This document shows positions 20,069 through 21,020 of a stretch of DNA of 21,020 nt, one piece after another; within the stretch, counting starts at the first letter, position 1, and each line of letters opens with the position of its first letter. The stretch is from Larix sibirica (Eukaryota > Streptophyta > Pinopsida > Pinales > Pinaceae). The notes beneath the pieces were generated by a model that did not search any database, was not told where the DNA came from, and was given only the letters and a program-made list of their open reading frames with translations. Both the position numbers and the translations under genes were made by a program. The stretch spans positions 2,701 through 23,720 of the forward strand of contig NWUY0300071006.1 in the NCBI GenBank assembly GCA_004151065.3. The letters run 5' to 3'.

Positions 20069-20077
20069 ATTTTATAG
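20069..20077 (-). promoter_or_regulatory. TATA box, minus strand
   Basis: Minus strand reads AAAGTCTATAAAATAGACCCC, a near-ideal plant TATA element in a less AT-rich local context than elsewhere. Expected transcripts would run towards lower coordinates, starting near 20035-20045. Confidence 0.4.
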
Positions 20078-20114
20078 ACTTTTATTAGGTCTATACTGGG
20101 TGATGATCCCAATG

Positions 20115-20225
20115 TGCATGCATTGCATGCTTAACAAGTCTCTTCCATGCGTAACTAATATTCTATTTAACATCTTTCACACTTTTTCATGCACGTTCAC
20201 TTCATTTAATCCCTAGTAATGCATG
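20115..20225 (-). promoter_or_regulatory. Cluster of CATGCA (RY-type) motifs upstream of the TATA box
   Basis: tgcatgcattgcatgc at 20115-20130, catgca at 20188-20193 and atgcatg at 20219-20225. RY elements (CATGCA) are bound by plant B3-domain regulators of the ABI3/FUS3/LEC2 group. They lie about 40-155 bp upstream of the TATA box on the minus strand. Function is inferred only. Confidence 0.35.
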
Positions 20226-20320
20226 TTGGCTCCAAAGTAGTGACTATATGTGCTTGGTCACCCCTTTAGGGACTAAACTAGTGGCCAGTCACCCCTCTCC
20301 TAAAGGAAAGTAGTGATCAA

Positions 20321-21020
20321 ACCTAGTAAAGTGAAATTTTGCAATATTTTTGAGTCAATTTTTATGTGGAAGAGGAACTTGATGTCCACTTTTAGTATTC
20401 GTCATTGAGGTTGTTAAATATCATTATAATAGAGTCCTCCTAATGTGTGAGGTCATAAGAAGAGCTGATGGATGAAATACATTAACTAAATAATCCATAA
20501 TTGTGGTTAAGGGGATAAGGAGGAACTGCAGACACATGTGTTAGAAAGTACTTGCAGGAAAAACAACCCAATCTCAAATATATAATATATTCCCTGAGGT
20601 GGGAATACCCATGCTCAATAGTAAACAAGCATGGTCATGAAAAATACATAATGGATCCATGTCAAGAAATAATCTAAAACGAAATCATGCACTGTGAGGA
20701 GTGCAATATCTAATGGTATTCAAAGTACTTCAAACCTAGTAGTCTAATATTGCACAATTCAGATAGTTGCCATCGATGAATGATACTACTATTGTTCTCA
20801 AGGTATTCAATCCAAAAACTCAATGATAACATGAGCCTGCAACATGTGAGTAAGTGGACTGAATTCGATCATTATAGAATATCGTGTGATCACTTGTCAT
20901 TTATGTATACCGTTAACATATGCGAGGAGACCCACCAATAATGAGAATGGGTTTCAAGGTACCAAGTACACTCTAGCAAGTGCGAATACATGATCTGAGT
21001 TCAAACACTTATAGAATCAT
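20321..21020. other. No recognisable feature
   Basis: No open frame of note and no terminal repeats or RNA gene. Composition is less T-biased than at 3666-12000. It could be more of the LTR or another old repeat. Confidence 0.3.

Larger units (their letters stand above)
19692..20320 (-). repeat. Probable LTR promoter region (partial or solo LTR)
   Basis: On the minus strand: repeated motifs (aaagtagtga at 20234 and 20307; gtcacccct at 20257 and 20288, given as plus strand), a cluster of CATGCA motifs (20115-20225), a TATA box, a leader-like GA-rich stretch, a perfect 9-bp-arm inverted repeat (19799-19819), then TGGATCAGAATCTAAGG (19704-19688 on plus). The last resembles the initiator-tRNA primer site TGGTATCAGAGC with one base missing. 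This order fits U3-R-U5-PBS. LTR ends and a second LTR were not found, so the call rests on motif order. Confidence 0.35.

Overview
The window looks like repeat-rich nuclear DNA of a land plant. It is AT-rich, has no intact long reading frame, no operon or Shine-Dalgarno logic, and is filled with decayed retroelements. The large-genome style (old non-autonomous LTR element, plant L1-type LINE with an RNase H domain, Ty3/gypsy gag relic, tRNA-derived SINE) would fit a gymnosperm, but that is inference; nothing here names a species. I see no gene that I would call functional.

Layout: (1) 1-3665 is a tandem array with a unit of about 420 bp. It is split by a 2.23-kb non-autonomous LTR retrotransposon (295-2525, minus orientation) with 361/369-bp LTRs ending in TGTTATG/CATAACA. 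The uninterrupted neighbouring units show the pre-insertion sequence and identify the 5-bp target duplication. (2) 3666-6080 holds weak plus-strand coding-like traces that I cannot identify. (3) 6090-7000 is a broken minus-strand Ty3/gypsy gag; 7000-8430 is mostly non-coding; 8430-10090 is a second broken minus-strand coding relic with a K/E-rich, coiled-coil-like second half. (4) 10100-12033 shows nothing I can name.

(5) 12034 to about 19464 is a nearly full-length plant L1-type LINE on the minus strand, about 6.2 kb once later insertions are subtracted. ORF1 has a DUF4283-like part and a CCHC knuckle. ORF2 has endonuclease, reverse transcriptase, a zf-RVT-like region and a C-terminal RNase H. 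ORF1 and ORF2 overlap by the four bases ATGA. The LINE is dead: in-frame stops, frameshifts, and a lost endonuclease aspartate. Two younger poly(A)-tailed elements sit inside it on the opposite strand: a 203-bp tRNA-derived SINE in the endonuclease domain (exact 14-bp target duplication) and a 1.04-kb GC-richer retroinsert of unknown origin in ORF1 (10-bp target duplication, 16-base A tail). In both cases the LINE protein similarity resumes on the far side.

(6) About 19692-20320 resembles part of an LTR promoter on the minus strand (TATA box, RY/CATGCA motifs, repeated U3-like motifs, primer-binding-site-like match). 20321-21020 is unassigned.

No gene cooperation can be inferred. The interest lies in the nested insertion history, the unnamed 1.04-kb retroinsert, the SINE family, and the stop-start overlap of the LINE. 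I did not find a convincing novel cellular system.
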